From NCBI GenBank assembly GCA_049999725.1, contig JBNGIS010021830.1:94273-130562 (forward strand): a DNA stretch of 36,290 nucleotides, given 5' to 3'. Under the pieces are notes generated by a model, which saw nothing but the letters and a program-made list of their open reading frames with translations, searched no databases and was not told where the DNA came from. The stretch is from Haplomitrium mnioides. Taxonomy: Eukaryota; Marchantiophyta; Haplomitriopsida; Calobryales. This document shows positions 20,363 to 31,682 of this stretch, piece after piece; position 1 is the stretch's first letter; each line of letters starts with the position of its first letter. The translations under genes and the position numbers were made by a program.

Positions 20363-20736
20363 TCAAATAGAATCGCCAATTGTTTCTTCATCGTAACCAA
20401 CAAATGAAAGAAAGATCAAAACTTGCAAACCATCGAAGAAAATATTATGCTGATGGTCAAAAATACTTAGAAATTGTCATTGATGGAATGGATCACAAGA
20501 AAACTGTTATTCCATACTGGCCATCGTCACCAAAAAACATTGATAAATTTTGTTTGGTGGGTGTGCATGTTGTTGGTGCCTTAATATTCAATCATACTCT
20601 TTCCTCGAGGGTCTTTTTAACGTACAAAAACTTGAGAAGCGATTCCAATTTACAGTTACTGTGCTCAACAAAATATTATGTGACTTTGAAGGCCCGCTGC
20701 CTCCACCTTTGTATCTTCAGTTGGACAACACGACAC
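20363..20736 (+). pseudogene. Gene A exon 2 (start), DUF7869 core, copy 2
   Basis: It encodes YNRQLFLHRNQQMKERSKLA, then YADGQKYLEIVIDGMDHKKT, VIPYWPSSPKNIDK and VGVHVVGALIFNHTLSSRVF, then shifts frame to VTVLNKILCDFEGPLPPPLY and LQLDNTT just before the gap. The first Asp motif (DGMD) and second Asp motif (LDN) are both intact. The rest of the exon, including the GHTHDQIDQ region, is lost in the gap. This copy confirms the exon 2 acceptor seen in copy 3. Confidence 0.8.
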
Positions 20737-21136
20737 NNNNNNNNNNNNNNNNNNNNNNNNNNNNNNNNNNNNNNNNNNNNNNNNNNNNNNNNNNNNNNNN
20801 NNNNNNNNNNNNNNNNNNNNNNNNNNNNNNNNNNNNNNNNNNNNNNNNNNNNNNNNNNNNNNNNNNNNNNNNNNNNNNNNNNNNNNNNNNNNNNNNNNNN
20901 NNNNNNNNNNNNNNNNNNNNNNNNNNNNNNNNNNNNNNNNNNNNNNNNNNNNNNNNNNNNNNNNNNNNNNNNNNNNNNNNNNNNNNNNNNNNNNNNNNNN
21001 NNNNNNNNNNNNNNNNNNNNNNNNNNNNNNNNNNNNNNNNNNNNNNNNNNNNNNNNNNNNNNNNNNNNNNNNNNNNNNNNNNNNNNNNNNNNNNNNNNNN
21101 NNNNNNNNNNNNNNNNNNNNNNNNNNNNNNNNNNNN
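20737..21136. other. Assembly gap of exactly 400 N
   Basis: Unknown bases. Sequence flanking the gap matches copy 3 at about 30545 and about 28835, which are about 1.7 kb apart, so the true gap is probably larger than 400 bp unless copy 2 has a deletion. Any open frame drawn through the N run is meaningless. Confidence 0.95.
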
Positions 21137-22046
21137 ACTTAAAACATGTAGCGTTGTTTGAATCAGATGAAGAGCTTTGTACCCATGTTTACTGTTAGAT
21201 TCCGAATTAGAAGTCGAAATCTTTTGCGTATGTAGAGTTTGTTGCAAAAAATAGAACGTTTAAAGTCTGTATCCTTGATTGTAGAAGTGTGAACCTTATG
21301 CCCACATAGACTTTGATTTGCAAATGAAACGTACAACGTACAAAAACTCTTCTACGAAACGTAAAACCTAGCTTCTTGTCAATCTTTGTTGTGGAATGTT
21401 GAGATGGTGAGTTTGGATTCCTAGGCACATATAGACTTTGAGGTGGAGTGTTCAGTTGGTGAGTTTGGATTCCTATGCGCGCATAGACTTTGGGGTGAAG
21501 TGTTCACTTGTTGAGCTTAGATTCCTAAACGTGCCTAGACTTTGAGGTGGAGTGTTCACATGTTGAGCTTGGATTTCTATGCGCGAATAGACTTTGAGGT
21601 GGAAGTCTATATCTTCCAAAAGTTCTACTTCTCATGCATAACTCTTAAGCTTCTTCATACAAAGACTACCGATTACAACTTTGTTTGTACACAAGTCATA
21701 GACTCTTTTGTAAATCTTGAGACCTTTGTTTGGTTGAATCAAGTCTAAAACTTGGACATGTTTCTTGTTTACAACCTTAACTCAATCTCCTTAGCTACTG
21801 CCTTTTTTTATCTGAACTATGATGCATTTCTGTATATGCTTTGTTGAACTATGAAATATTTTTAATTGTTGGAACCTTTTTGATAGCCTACCTTCACTTT
21901 TGATTGCATGGATTTTCAACTTAAAGTGAAATCTTCCTTTTTTTTTTCTTGACGTTTAAAATAAACCTCCTAAATCCAAGCAATGTTTCATTTTCTTTGT
22001 TTTTTGTGTTTACCATTGCAAACTCATTCACTTGACTTCTAATCAA
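21137..22046. repeat. Downstream region of copy 2 with palindromic units
   Basis: Homologous to 27790-28840 of copy 3 and about 8560-9320 of copy 1. Units of about 54 bp at 21285-21605 combine TTGGATTCCTATGCGCGCAT with the linker GACTTTGAGGTGGAGTGTTC. Similarity to the family stops at about 22046, where gypsy sequence begins. Confidence 0.7.
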
Positions 22047-22159
22047 CCTATCAACTACAATTAGTCCTCCATTTTTTTGTTTTTCTACTTGACATATTCG
22101 ACTTTGTCAACTTTTTCCCTCGCCTTTCTCCTTCATCCCAACAAAATCACGAGGTCTTT

Positions 22160-23130
22160 TTACTGGTGCCCATCATTTCCCTGACATTCTTGGTCTCTTT
22201 CATTGTTGATATTGTGAAGAGGTCGTCGAAACACTCGCCCTTGATTGCGTCCTATCACTCTGCAATTTGGTGCAATGTGTCCTATTCGGCCACAATTGTA
22301 GCATATTCTAGTTTCTCGCCTCTCTTCCATCCTCCTATCTATATCAATATATGGCCCTCCTTGTTGGTGATTTGGGCGATTGAAGTCTCTTCTTCTTATA
22401 TTTCCCAACTCCATATGTGTGGGGCCCATAATTCCCTCATGTTTGCACAATCCCTAGTGTTCTTTCAATTCTCTTTGCAAACGATATGGCTTCATTAACA
22501 TCTTTCGGGTTGCGCATCATGACTTCTCCTCGAATCTTTCTCTTCAATCCTTGTAGAAACTTGTCAAGGGTCTCGGCTGAACTCATATCCTCGATTTGAA
22601 CTTGTAGACCTCAAAACTCTTCAATATACCTTGCAACACTTCCTTGTTGCTCTAACTCCCAAAGCTTGGTTCTTGCAGTTAGAATAGAGTCTACGGCTTT
22701 GAAGTTTTGTAGTATATCTTCTTTTAGAGCGCTCCACAACAGTTGTTCTCCTCGTGCATTTTTTTGCTGCTCCCATCCTTGTAGCCAAATGGATGCATGA
22801 TCAGTTAAAAATAACCTTGCAAATAATCTTTTCTCCAAATCCAAAGCATACGGATAGTATGATATGTGAACCTTCATTTGATAAACCCACCCTTCTACAA
22901 CACCAACCATGCGACTTCCTCCATAAGGCTCCACTTTACAAGACTTGCTCATCTTTTGTAGCAATGTTTCTTGACTTCCTTCTCCATTCTCTTGTTATAG
23001 TCGCATTTTCACCATTTCTCCCATCATCATGTTTGTTTTCTATTGACTTGCTATAAGAGCTGCTTGAAGCTCCTCCAACTTGGCCATCATCCAAGCTCCT
23101 TCTTCCAGATTGCTAGAGTTTGCCTCCATG
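22160..23130 (-). pseudogene. gag: Gypsy gag polyprotein, degenerate
   Basis: The start at 23130 gives MEANSSNLEEGAWMMAKLEE, with a stop soon after. The central retrotransposon gag domain (VYQMKVHISYYPYALDLEKR, then LFLTDHASIWLQGWEQQ, KEDILQNFKAVDSI, ARYIEEF) is followed by LDKFLQGLKRKIRGEV and EAISFAKRIERT. After a frameshift comes a CCHC zinc knuckle, CYNCGRIGHIAPNC (CX2CX4HX4C), which binds the RNA genome during packaging. At least two stops and one frameshift prevent translation. The product would have formed the virus-like particle of the element. Confidence 0.85.
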
Positions 23131-23775
23131 GTTTTTCTGTCACAACTTAGCTACGAGCAACTTATACAAAAACAAATATATACACATTCCAATTATGTAG
23201 AATAAGTAAAATAAAAGGTTTAGTTCAAGCTAGCACTGACTCACAAAACCAACCTCCAAACTTACGAACAAGGAAATCTTGTTGTGTTTGTTTGGGCATT
23301 ACTCGAATAGAAATATGTCACTTGGAGTTGAACTCATCTAGAGAAGATTGTTCAAATTCATTTTCTACCTACCATAAAACATAAATAAAACACTCCTACA
23401 TAACACCATAGTTTACTACAAGTAAGATAGCAAGCTCTCTTAATTCCATTATAAAAACCATAAAATCATCTCCAAAATTATACACTAAAATTTGACGAAA
23501 GAAATGTTTGTCAATGTTAAACACACGAATATTAAAGGGATTCAATAGAGGAATTCTAGGAGGTACAAATGCTCCTCTATCCATTAGCTATCATAGCATC
23601 AAGTCAAACTTCTTATCTTCATTTATAAAGTATGGGATATCCGCTATCCTTTTTCATGAAAACTAGAAAGTTCGACTCTCTTGGAGTTCATGCAAAGTGG
23701 AGATTCCACTACTCCAAGAGATCTTTAGTGCTTCTCAAAAGAGGGGTAGTCCACACTTCTTTAGAGAAGACCAAG

Positions 23776-23787
23776 TTCTGATACCAT
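23776..23787 (-). other. Primer-binding site (tRNA-iMet)
   Basis: On the minus strand, TGGTATCAGAAC directly follows the LTR end, one base from the usual plant TGGTATCAGAGC complementary to initiator methionine tRNA. It fixes the element's orientation. Confidence 0.8.
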
Positions 23788-24337
23788 TGTAACACTACAC
23801 ACATACATTGCATACCAAAAATTAGCACAAGCACAACACATACAAGAGTAGCGCATAAAGAACTTCAAAAACTCACAAGGTAAGAGATGCCCAACAAGGC
23901 CCTCTCCCTTCTTTATATACTAAGTGAAAATCACTTTGCTTACATAGGTGGCAAAACCCCATTGGTTCCTTTTCTATCCTCCTCTAATTGGACCATCATT
24001 TTTCCTCTCTCATTGATTGGACCACCCTTTACTTTTATTCTCCTTCTGCAACGTGTTCTGATCTTTAGAACCTTCCATTTCTCTTTAGTTCTTCTTTTGC
24101 CATGTGTCCTTATCTTAGAACCTTCTATTTGCTTTAATCCACCACTTGCCATGTGTTCTTATCCTCTTCTAAAGTGCCATTTCTTTCACTTTAATTCGTT
24201 GACTTTCTCTCCTCTTGCCACGTGTCACTTTCTCTATAATAGCACTCACTTTTTGATACTCTAACTTGGTAATGACTTTCTAGACATAGTTGTCGCTATT
24301 TTTTAGTTGTTGCTTAGTAAAGTTAGTGACTGCTACA
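23788..24337 (-). repeat. Gypsy 5' LTR, 550 bp
   Basis: Minus-strand ends are TGTAGCAGTC... and ...AGTGTTACA, an imperfect terminal inverted repeat (TGTARCA). A TATA element, GTATATAAAG, lies at 23911-23920, about 120 bp before the primer site. The second LTR is not in the window. Confidence 0.78.
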
Positions 24338-25889
24338 ATGGAACACCATAGAAAGCAATAGAGCCATTGATTCAAGAAGTGTTGAGATTACAATAGAATG
24401 TTGCATTATGGAAAATGTATGTCAAGAAGGAGATCGCAAAAGTTTAGACACCAGAAGATCATTTGTGTTTGATAGATGAATATAAGCAGAAGCTCATTGC
24501 TAATCATGTCGACTCACTAATGACTTTGCCTAGAGATATTAAAAATGTTGCAGATTGGCCCAAAAATTATAACAAACATAGAAGTGGTGCCCCAAAGTGT
24601 GAGGCATTTTCTCCAACAACTCATTGGATTGTTGGACCGCTTCATCAAACAAAGTATGACAAGACTTGTAATGAGCTCTTTTACTTGAAGCTCAAGATGA
24701 AATGGAAGTTATGTTTTCCAATTCTAGCTCTAAAATCTCATCTATGGAGTTTCAATGAGCATTTATCCCAAATATATTGAAGCCTTTATGAGGTAGAAAC
24801 CCATTGAAAGCTCTTGTAAATCAAGATTTACTGAAGAAATACCCAAATATACCCTCTATAGCTTATTGCAATAGTGTAGTTGAATGTTTTAAGTAACAAC
24901 ATGAGGAAAAATTGTGACTTATTACATCATATTGAAGAAATCAGCATTCCAATGATTGAGTTGAACAAGCCTCATGAAATGGAGGAGGTCAAGCATAACC
25001 CTAAACTTGTCACCACCATTCAACTTACACAAACCAATAAATTTTCTTACTAGTAATAAAGATTGTACAAAGTAACATCAGGTTGATTGTGAATGTAGGA
25101 AATTACATTTTCTTGCCTATATACAATATTATAGTGTTTCTCAAACACATTTGGCATATTTTCTATTGGATGCTTTGGTGATAATATGTTTTAAAACCTT
25201 GATTCCCACCACCAATTCTCTACTTTTTTGTGTTTGGCTATGTTGGAAACCACACAACAAATGTATACTATGATCTATGAATTGTAGCTTGATGAATGTG
25301 CATGGTTAGACAAGACATACTTGCCTTTTATCTAATAGAAAAGATTCATTTGAAGAATTATGTTTCAAGAGTGAACTCCAATAGCAAAGTGAACATAATA
25401 ACAAAAACAATCCTAAATCTTCATGCAAAAGAAATGGCACATGGGAATTGGACACAAAAATCTTGGTTGAGATGTTGAATTCACCAAGATGAGAGAGGAG
25501 GGAGTGGGAGTGTTTTGTTGCTCCATAATCGTGTCTTGATGAGTATCCTCTCCATAATCGTTGAGCAAACAAAGCAAGAAGGAGGAGATGCAAGGACTGT
25601 GATGGATGTGCAAGATAATGACTCTGATGGTGGCATGAGGTGAGTAAGACTTACTTCTCCAATGTTGAATGGTAAAAGAACAAGAGGAAGGGTGGTTATT
25701 GCTGGTCTCTTCTTATTCTTTCCTTTTGCATGCACTATAAAGAATGGTTCCGCAAATACACAAGGAAGAGAAGGGGATAGGAGGCACATCTTCATTGCAA
25801 GAATGCCCAAATAAGAGGAGGAAGAGGCGGTTACTTCTTACCTCCATGCATTGTCAAATATAAAGCCTCTAATGAAATACTCTCTAGAT
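24338..25889. other. Intergenic, one open frame of unknown nature
   Basis: A plus-strand open frame at 24463-24780 (105 residues, MCLIDEYKQKLIANHVDSLM at the start) has some protein-like composition and a related frame continues weakly to about 25050, but I recognise no family and see no promoter. It may be a fragment of another decayed element. Nothing else is assigned. Confidence 0.3.
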
Positions 25890-26815
25890 CATTAGTCACA
25901 TTGATAATGTTGGCGCGATTGAGAAATATCCGTGAAAATAGGAGTCTCAACACTGCATAGGTGATTCTTTGTTGTCCTTGCTTTGTGTTCTTTAATAACC
26001 CTAACATGTAGCATTTGATTTTGAAAACAAATGGCGGGAACTAGTTTTGTATGCAAGGTTTAGGAATATGGTCTTCTAGATGATAAAGCTTGAAGAGAGC
26101 TATCCAATTTTGTTGATTGAACTTTCCATCTCATGAAAACAAAAAAAATACTCATGTTTGCTATTATTCTTTCTAATTTGACTTCATGTTGAGATCATGC
26201 ATATAATTAAGTTGTTGCAAGAATTAGAGACATATATATGCGGCACATTAGAAGTGAGAAATGCATCGCATTGCCTTTTGGTATATGTATACTTCATCTA
26301 TCTTTAGCTCTTAGTGATTGGTTGCTTGCAAATTGCATAAAGAGAAATGATAATTGTGAAGTTGTAACTTCTAGTCATTTTAGTAATTTTACAATGACTT
26401 CTTCATGTGGTCCACTTCAAAGCTAGGTAGGTGGGTACTATCAAATATAAATAATATAGTACTCACATCAACAATGTTGCATGATTGAGAAATATCGGTG
26501 AAAAGTGTTGTCTCAACATTGTATTGGTGTTTCTCTCTTGTCTCACTTTTGTTCCTTGATGAGCATAATATATAGCATATTTTTTGCAAACAAATGGTGA
26601 GAGCTGGATTTGTTTGCAAGATTTAGGAATATGGTCTTCTAGGGATTGGAGCACATTTGGTGTTGGAGTATTATGATATGAGATGTAGCTGACACCCAAT
26701 TTTCTAGGTAGATGATGAGGCCTAATTATTGCAGCCTAGTTTTGTGGATTCAAATTTCCATCTCATGAAAACAAGAAAATATTTTTGTTTTATTGTTGTT
26801 CTCTTTTATTTAACT
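25890..26815 (+). repeat. Diverged direct repeat, two units
   Basis: Units at about 25890-26165 and 26460-26815 share GATTGAGAAATATC, GTCTCAACA, ACAAATGG, TTTAGGAATATGGTCTTCTA and CCATCTCATGAAAACAA in the same order. The second unit has an extra segment of about 85 bp after GGTCTTCTAG. They are separated by about 295 bp of unrelated sequence. Confidence 0.75.
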
Positions 26816-27559
26816 TTGAACGTTACTCCAACTGTAACAATATTCCAAGAACAAAAACTAATAGGTTTCTTATGGCAGCAAAATGTAGTCACAATAGTGA
26901 TTGCACTATCATATTTAAAGTGGATTCTATTCTCTATCATATGGAAGTACCTCTTGGACATAGTTTTGGCAGTTTTTTAGGATACTATGGGTTGGGACTT
27001 GAACTGAGTTAGACATTATTTGCGACATGAACACTTGAGCAACTTCTTTGTAGTTGAGAAAGCAGAGTTTTTGAATGCATATACAATAAAACTTGGAGAT
27101 TGTCATAGGGATGTTAGTGAAATAGATTGTTGCAACTTGTTGCAATTGCTTTTGCTTGGTGTATAGAGAAGAGAATGATGAGTGGATGCTCATTTGTGTG
27201 CTTTATTTGCACAAAAGTCACTTCATATAGTGTTGCTCTTGCATTTGGGTTTTGTTATGCAAGCCTTTGGCAAAAACTTTGGTTAGAAAACTTTGGCCAA
27301 AAGGTCAAGTTGTTGAGCATGGTAGCCATGAAAGATAGACTTCTTATCATTTTGACTCTCTTGATTGACTTGCAATGATTTGCTCAAACTCAAGCAAGTT
27401 GCCTTCTCCTAACAATAAGAACATCCTTGTTGCTTACTTTTGTGATCATTACTTCTAGCATCCTAAGCTCTCATTCATCATGTGGGTTTGTAACTATAGG
27501 GTTTTTTGCATCCACTCATTTAGAGACACTCTTTTTGGCTTTTCAACAATTGTTTTGAC
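26816..27559. other. Intergenic, nothing assigned
   Basis: Open frames are short and overlapping on both strands, with no recognisable motif. Confidence 0.4.
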
Positions 27560-29186
27560 ATTCAAGAAGAACTGTTGAGCAAGAACATCTGCTACTTTGA
27601 ACCAGAAATAGGCTACTCAAAGCAAGAGCCTTTATTGGAGGAAAATTGTGGTTTTTGAGCTCAAAAAAAAAAACAAAAAAAAGGTTATTTTTTAAAAACA
27701 AAAAGTACATGAGTTTTTGAGGTTCATTTTTAGCAGCTTCAACAAGCATGATAGAGTGAGAGTCAATTTTGTTATGCAAAATCAAACAATATTACTAGTT
27801 TTTATGAAAATATAGGAAAACTTGAATTTAATGAAAAGTATATAAATTGTGGTAAGTTTTCACCAAAAAAATTGCACTTATCATTGATTACAATTCGAAG
27901 CCCAAAATTCAAATACACATCACAAGAAACTATTTTGAAATATGTTTGATTGCACAAACTCTATACGTGCATAGACATGATGCTATTTGAAATGTTTTTT
28001 TTGGAAAACATGTACAAAACATAAAGAAAAAACTCAAGCGGACTAGAAGTCAAGGGAATGAGTTTGCAATCGTAGGCACAAAAACCAATAGAATGAAACA
28101 TTGCATGGATTTAGAAGCTCTATTTTAAAGTTCAAGCAAGAAAAAAGCTTTCATTTGTAGTTGAAAATCCATGCATGCAAAAGTTAAAGTAGCTTAAAAA
28201 AAAGCTTTCAACATTTAAAAATATTTTATAATTCAACAAAGTATATACACAAATGAATCATAGTTCAGAATCAAAAAGACAATAGCAAAGGAGATTGAAT
28301 TAAGAGTGTAAACAAGAAACATCTCCAAGTTTTTAACTCGATTCTACCAAACAAAGGTTTCAAGTTCTACAAAAAAAGTTTATGACTTGTGTACAAACTA
28401 AGTTCTAACCGGTAGTCTTTGTATGTACAAACTTGAGGGTTGTATATGAAAAGTAGAGTTTGTAGAAGGCTTCGACTTCCACCTCAAAGTCTATATGCAT
28501 ATAGGAATCCAAGCTCAACATCTGAACACTCCATAGCAAAGTCTATGCGTGCATAGGAATCTGACTTCACCATCTGAACACTTCACAACAAAGACTGACA
28601 AGAACCTAGGTTTTAGATTCCGCAGAAGAGTTTTTGTACGCACGACGTTTCGACTTGCGACTCCAAGTCTATGCACGCATAGGGTTCAGACTTCTACAAT
28701 CGAGAATACAAACTGTAAATATTCTATTTTTTGCAACAAACTCTACGCAGGCAAAAGATTTTGTTTCCCATATTCGAAATATAAAAGTAAAACGGGTTTT
28801 AAGCTCTACATCTGAATTAAAGCGCGCCAAAGGTTTTAAGATATATATCAAAGTCCTTTCAAGCAAAAAAAAGTAGTAAATTTGAGAAAATGCTTTAGCG
28901 ATACAATAAGCTTAAACTCTTTTAGCAAGCACTAAAGTTGGAAACAACATTCTTACATTTTGGATAAGAAAACATTTTACAAAGCAAATGAAAATATTAG
29001 CGAAAGATTCAAGTTTCGTTTATAGAGAATAACATTCAATTTGGACAGATTTACAGTAAAAAGTTCAAGATGGCAGATAAATTCAACAAATTGTTTCACC
29101 ACATTCTCATGTACTTTATAAAATAATCATCTTAAATTACAATATAGATGAAAATACACAATATACAACAAAATTCTTAAATTACT
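27560..29186. repeat. Downstream region of copy 3 with palindromic units
   Basis: A non-coding tail of gene A. Palindromes such as GTCTATGCGTGCATAGGAAT are at 28460-28690 with linkers like AACATCTGAACACTCCA. The stretch 27790-28400 matches the tails of copies 1 and 2, including the ACTAGAAGTCAAGGGAATGA block near 28043. Confidence 0.7.
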
Positions 29187-30838
29187 TTAGTCGCTTGTCT
29201 CGACTTCTTCGAATTCACCTTCATAAGATTCATCAAGATTTACTTGATCTATCTCAAGGTTAATGGCAGTGATGGAATCTCTTTGAAACATTTCAGGATT
29301 GAGGGTTTTTTGTCTTTCGTACTCAAATAGAATTGCTTTAATGGTAGCTAGACTAGTCTTCCTCAATTTGATTTTTTGTGTAAGACAAATCGTGATTTGT
29401 GTCACATCTAATACATCAATATTGTAACTTGGATTTGCATTTCCCTTTTGTTGCTGCTATTTTTTTAGGGAAGTATTATCCAGAAAATGCATCCTCATCC
29501 TTACAAGCAAACCATTGAACACGTACTCATTTCGGGTTTGGGAGATCTTCTTTATCAAATGACAAAACTTTGAGAACTTTGGCAACCCAAAATGGTCTGC
29601 TTTTTAAATCGAGAGATGCAACAACACAAATAAACATCCTAGCTTTCATCTCATGTAGATTGCCAAATTTATGCATGTATTAAGTGTTGTGCAAAAGAGT
29701 CCCTTCTTGCGGCCTAGGTGCTCCATCATAGATTACTCGACATGTAGAAAGTATTTGTTGTACTAGAATATCTTCTTCTGTTTGTTGAGCATCAAGCTGA
29801 GAACCTAGACAAACATTTTGAAAATCATTACAAGTGTTTGACGGTTGTAAAGGTAGAAAGGTAAATTCTGCTTTGAGTCCTCGTCTTTTTCTTTCAACTG
29901 TGTAGACCGCAATCTCTTATTGGGCAAGAAAAATGTTATTCCACCATTGAATATCATAATCTATAAAGAACTTGTAGTAGTTCTCACTTATATTGTACTT
30001 TGTTGCAAAGACCACTTTCTCGGCATCAACTTCTCTTTCTTCCTTTTGAGATCTTTTGATTTCAAAATATGCCTTAAGAGGAATCAACATAGAACTCAAA
30101 ATTTCTCTGTCCACTTCAAGTAGGCACTCGAGTTGACAAATACCATCCAAAGGTAGCCAAAATTCATCTGTTGAAAATTGTTTGCTCCAAATCTTTGCCT
30201 TGGAATCATTCAACTGGAACTTGAATTGTTGATTAAAGGTAATATCATGTATCCTTTGAACCAAAGAGGGACATTATTGTAGAAACATTTTAAAGTCCCA
30301 TTTTTCTAATAAAAAGTTGCCTTATGTTTAGGATTATATGATAATTGAAACGCCTCACTGAGACTCATAATCGTGAAAGCTTTGACATGTTTCAAACATT
30401 TCAAAAATCGACTTAACATTTGATCGATTTGATCATGAGTATGGCCAACCATGAGAAATCCCACCTTTTTTTTTTATCATTCTTGGCAATAAAGAGACTA
30501 AGATATCCAAATAAGATAGAATTCTTATTTGCTTATGTCATGTTGTCCAACTGAAGATACAAAGTTGGAGGCAAAGGCCTTTTAAAGTCACAGAATATTT
30601 TGTTGATGATTGAATATTAAAGCACTAACAACATGCACACCCATCAAACAATCTTTATCAATGTTTTTTTGTGGCAAAGACCAATGTGGAATAGCAGTTT
30701 TCTTTTGATCCATTCCATCAATAACAATTCCCAAGTGTTTTTGACCATCAGCACAACATTTTCTTTGATGGTTTGTAAGTTTTGTTCTTTCTTTCATTTG
30801 TTGGTCACGATGAAGAAACAATTGGCGATTATATTTGA
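29187..30838 (-). pseudogene. Gene A exon 2, DUF7869 core and C-terminus, copy 3
   Basis: The best version of the core. After the acceptor (GATGATGTAG) it encodes KYNRQLFLHRDQQMKERTKL, CADGQKHLGIVIDGMDQKKT, VGVHVVSALIFN, then after a frameshift PPTLYLQLDNMT, a stop where the neighbouring copy has Arg, NKNSILFGYLSLFIAKN, and in another frame GFLMVGHTHDQIDQMLSRFL. A long clean stretch follows: MVQRIHDITFNQQFKFQLND, KIWSKQFSTDEFWLPLDGI, LECLLEVDREILSSMLIPLK and NISENYYKFF. The C-terminal BAH-like part reads MFICVVASLDLKSRPFWVAK, VLSFDKEDLPNPK and VRVQWFACKDEDAF. The tail ends EFEEVETSD. DGMD, LDN and GHTHxxIDQ are the conserved elements of DUF7869 proteins; catalysis by such proteins is suspected from the fold pattern, not shown. 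Confidence 0.85.
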
Positions 30839-31682
30839 CTACATCATCACAAAGCACAAAAGACATAAAAATAGTTCAGTACAATATATGTAGATGTTTT
30901 GAACTCCAAAAGACAATCTAAGATGCTAAAAATATTCAAATCATCTTAAACAAATGTTTGGATTGGTGCAAGTGGAAATTTTTTAAAATATTAAAAATAG
31001 ACTTTAGGTAATTTAAATAAAGAAGAAAAATTGACTTAAAGTAACAAAAGTTTTTAAAGGAGAAAAACAAGATTTGCTAACAAATGCTCACAAACTAGAA
31101 CTAGAGTTTCAAAGGTTGCTTGGACTCTTTGACTACAAAAGAGAAAAAAAACCAAAACACATCTTATGCTCATATAGGATGAGTGGAGACAACAATTGAT
31201 CGTATACGCACATAAGACCAAAGCAACAACACCAATACTATGACTTGCTTTGACTGTTGTTGCGATTGGTTTTAAGAGAAACAAGAACAAATCCTATACA
31301 CGCATAAGATTTGCAAACAACAAAAATGGTTCTTGTTATTGTTTTTCCTGCAAAGGGCTCTTGATTCAAAGTAACAAAAGCAAAACTTGTTGCAAAGCTA
31401 AGGTCAACACCAAGAATTAGATTCGTTTCCTCGTTTATTCGACTGTAGACAAGGTTTGGATTCAAACTAAAAACAACATACCTTATGCGAGCATAGACTC
31501 TCTTCTCACAACTCAAGTTGTTATGAATCATTCGACTCAAATCTTATTTGTTGAACAACTTAACAAAACAAATATCTTTTAGCACTAAGTTGAGAAAACA
31601 TGGCATCTCTACAACTAAGCTTTTAGTCTAGAAAAAAAAGCATGGATTAACCAAAGGTTTCAAAAAAGAAGGAATTTGTTAC
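30839..31682 (-). other. Gene A intron, copy 3
   Basis: GT (GTAACA) and AG (GATGATGTAG) ends match copy 2. The exon 1/exon 2 junction forms a Val codon split after its first base. Isolated palindrome relics lie near 31170 and 31300. Confidence 0.7.

Larger units (their letters stand above)
12956..22046 (+). mobile_element. Copy 2 of the two-gene repeat (genes A and B)
   Basis: The most complete copy in gene content. Gene B runs leftward (17596 to 13534) and gene A rightward (18061 to beyond 20736), from a shared 464-bp promoter. Palindromic arrays lie beyond gene B (12956-13295), in two gene B introns, within gene A exon 1 and beyond gene A. A 400-N gap removes much of gene A exon 2. The A-side end is replaced at about 22046 by a truncated gypsy element. 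No terminal inverted repeats or target duplication could be identified. Confidence 0.65.
22047..24337 (-). mobile_element. Truncated Ty3/gypsy retrotransposon: 5' LTR and gag only
   Basis: Reading leftward: an LTR, an initiator-Met primer site, a leader, and a gag gene with an RNA-binding zinc knuckle. Nothing resembling protease, reverse transcriptase, RNase H or integrase follows before the junction with copy 2 at about 22046. The left half has therefore been deleted or was never inserted here. Confidence 0.8.

Noticed and set aside
20550-21247. Long open frames across the N run
   Set aside because: Most of their length is undetermined sequence.
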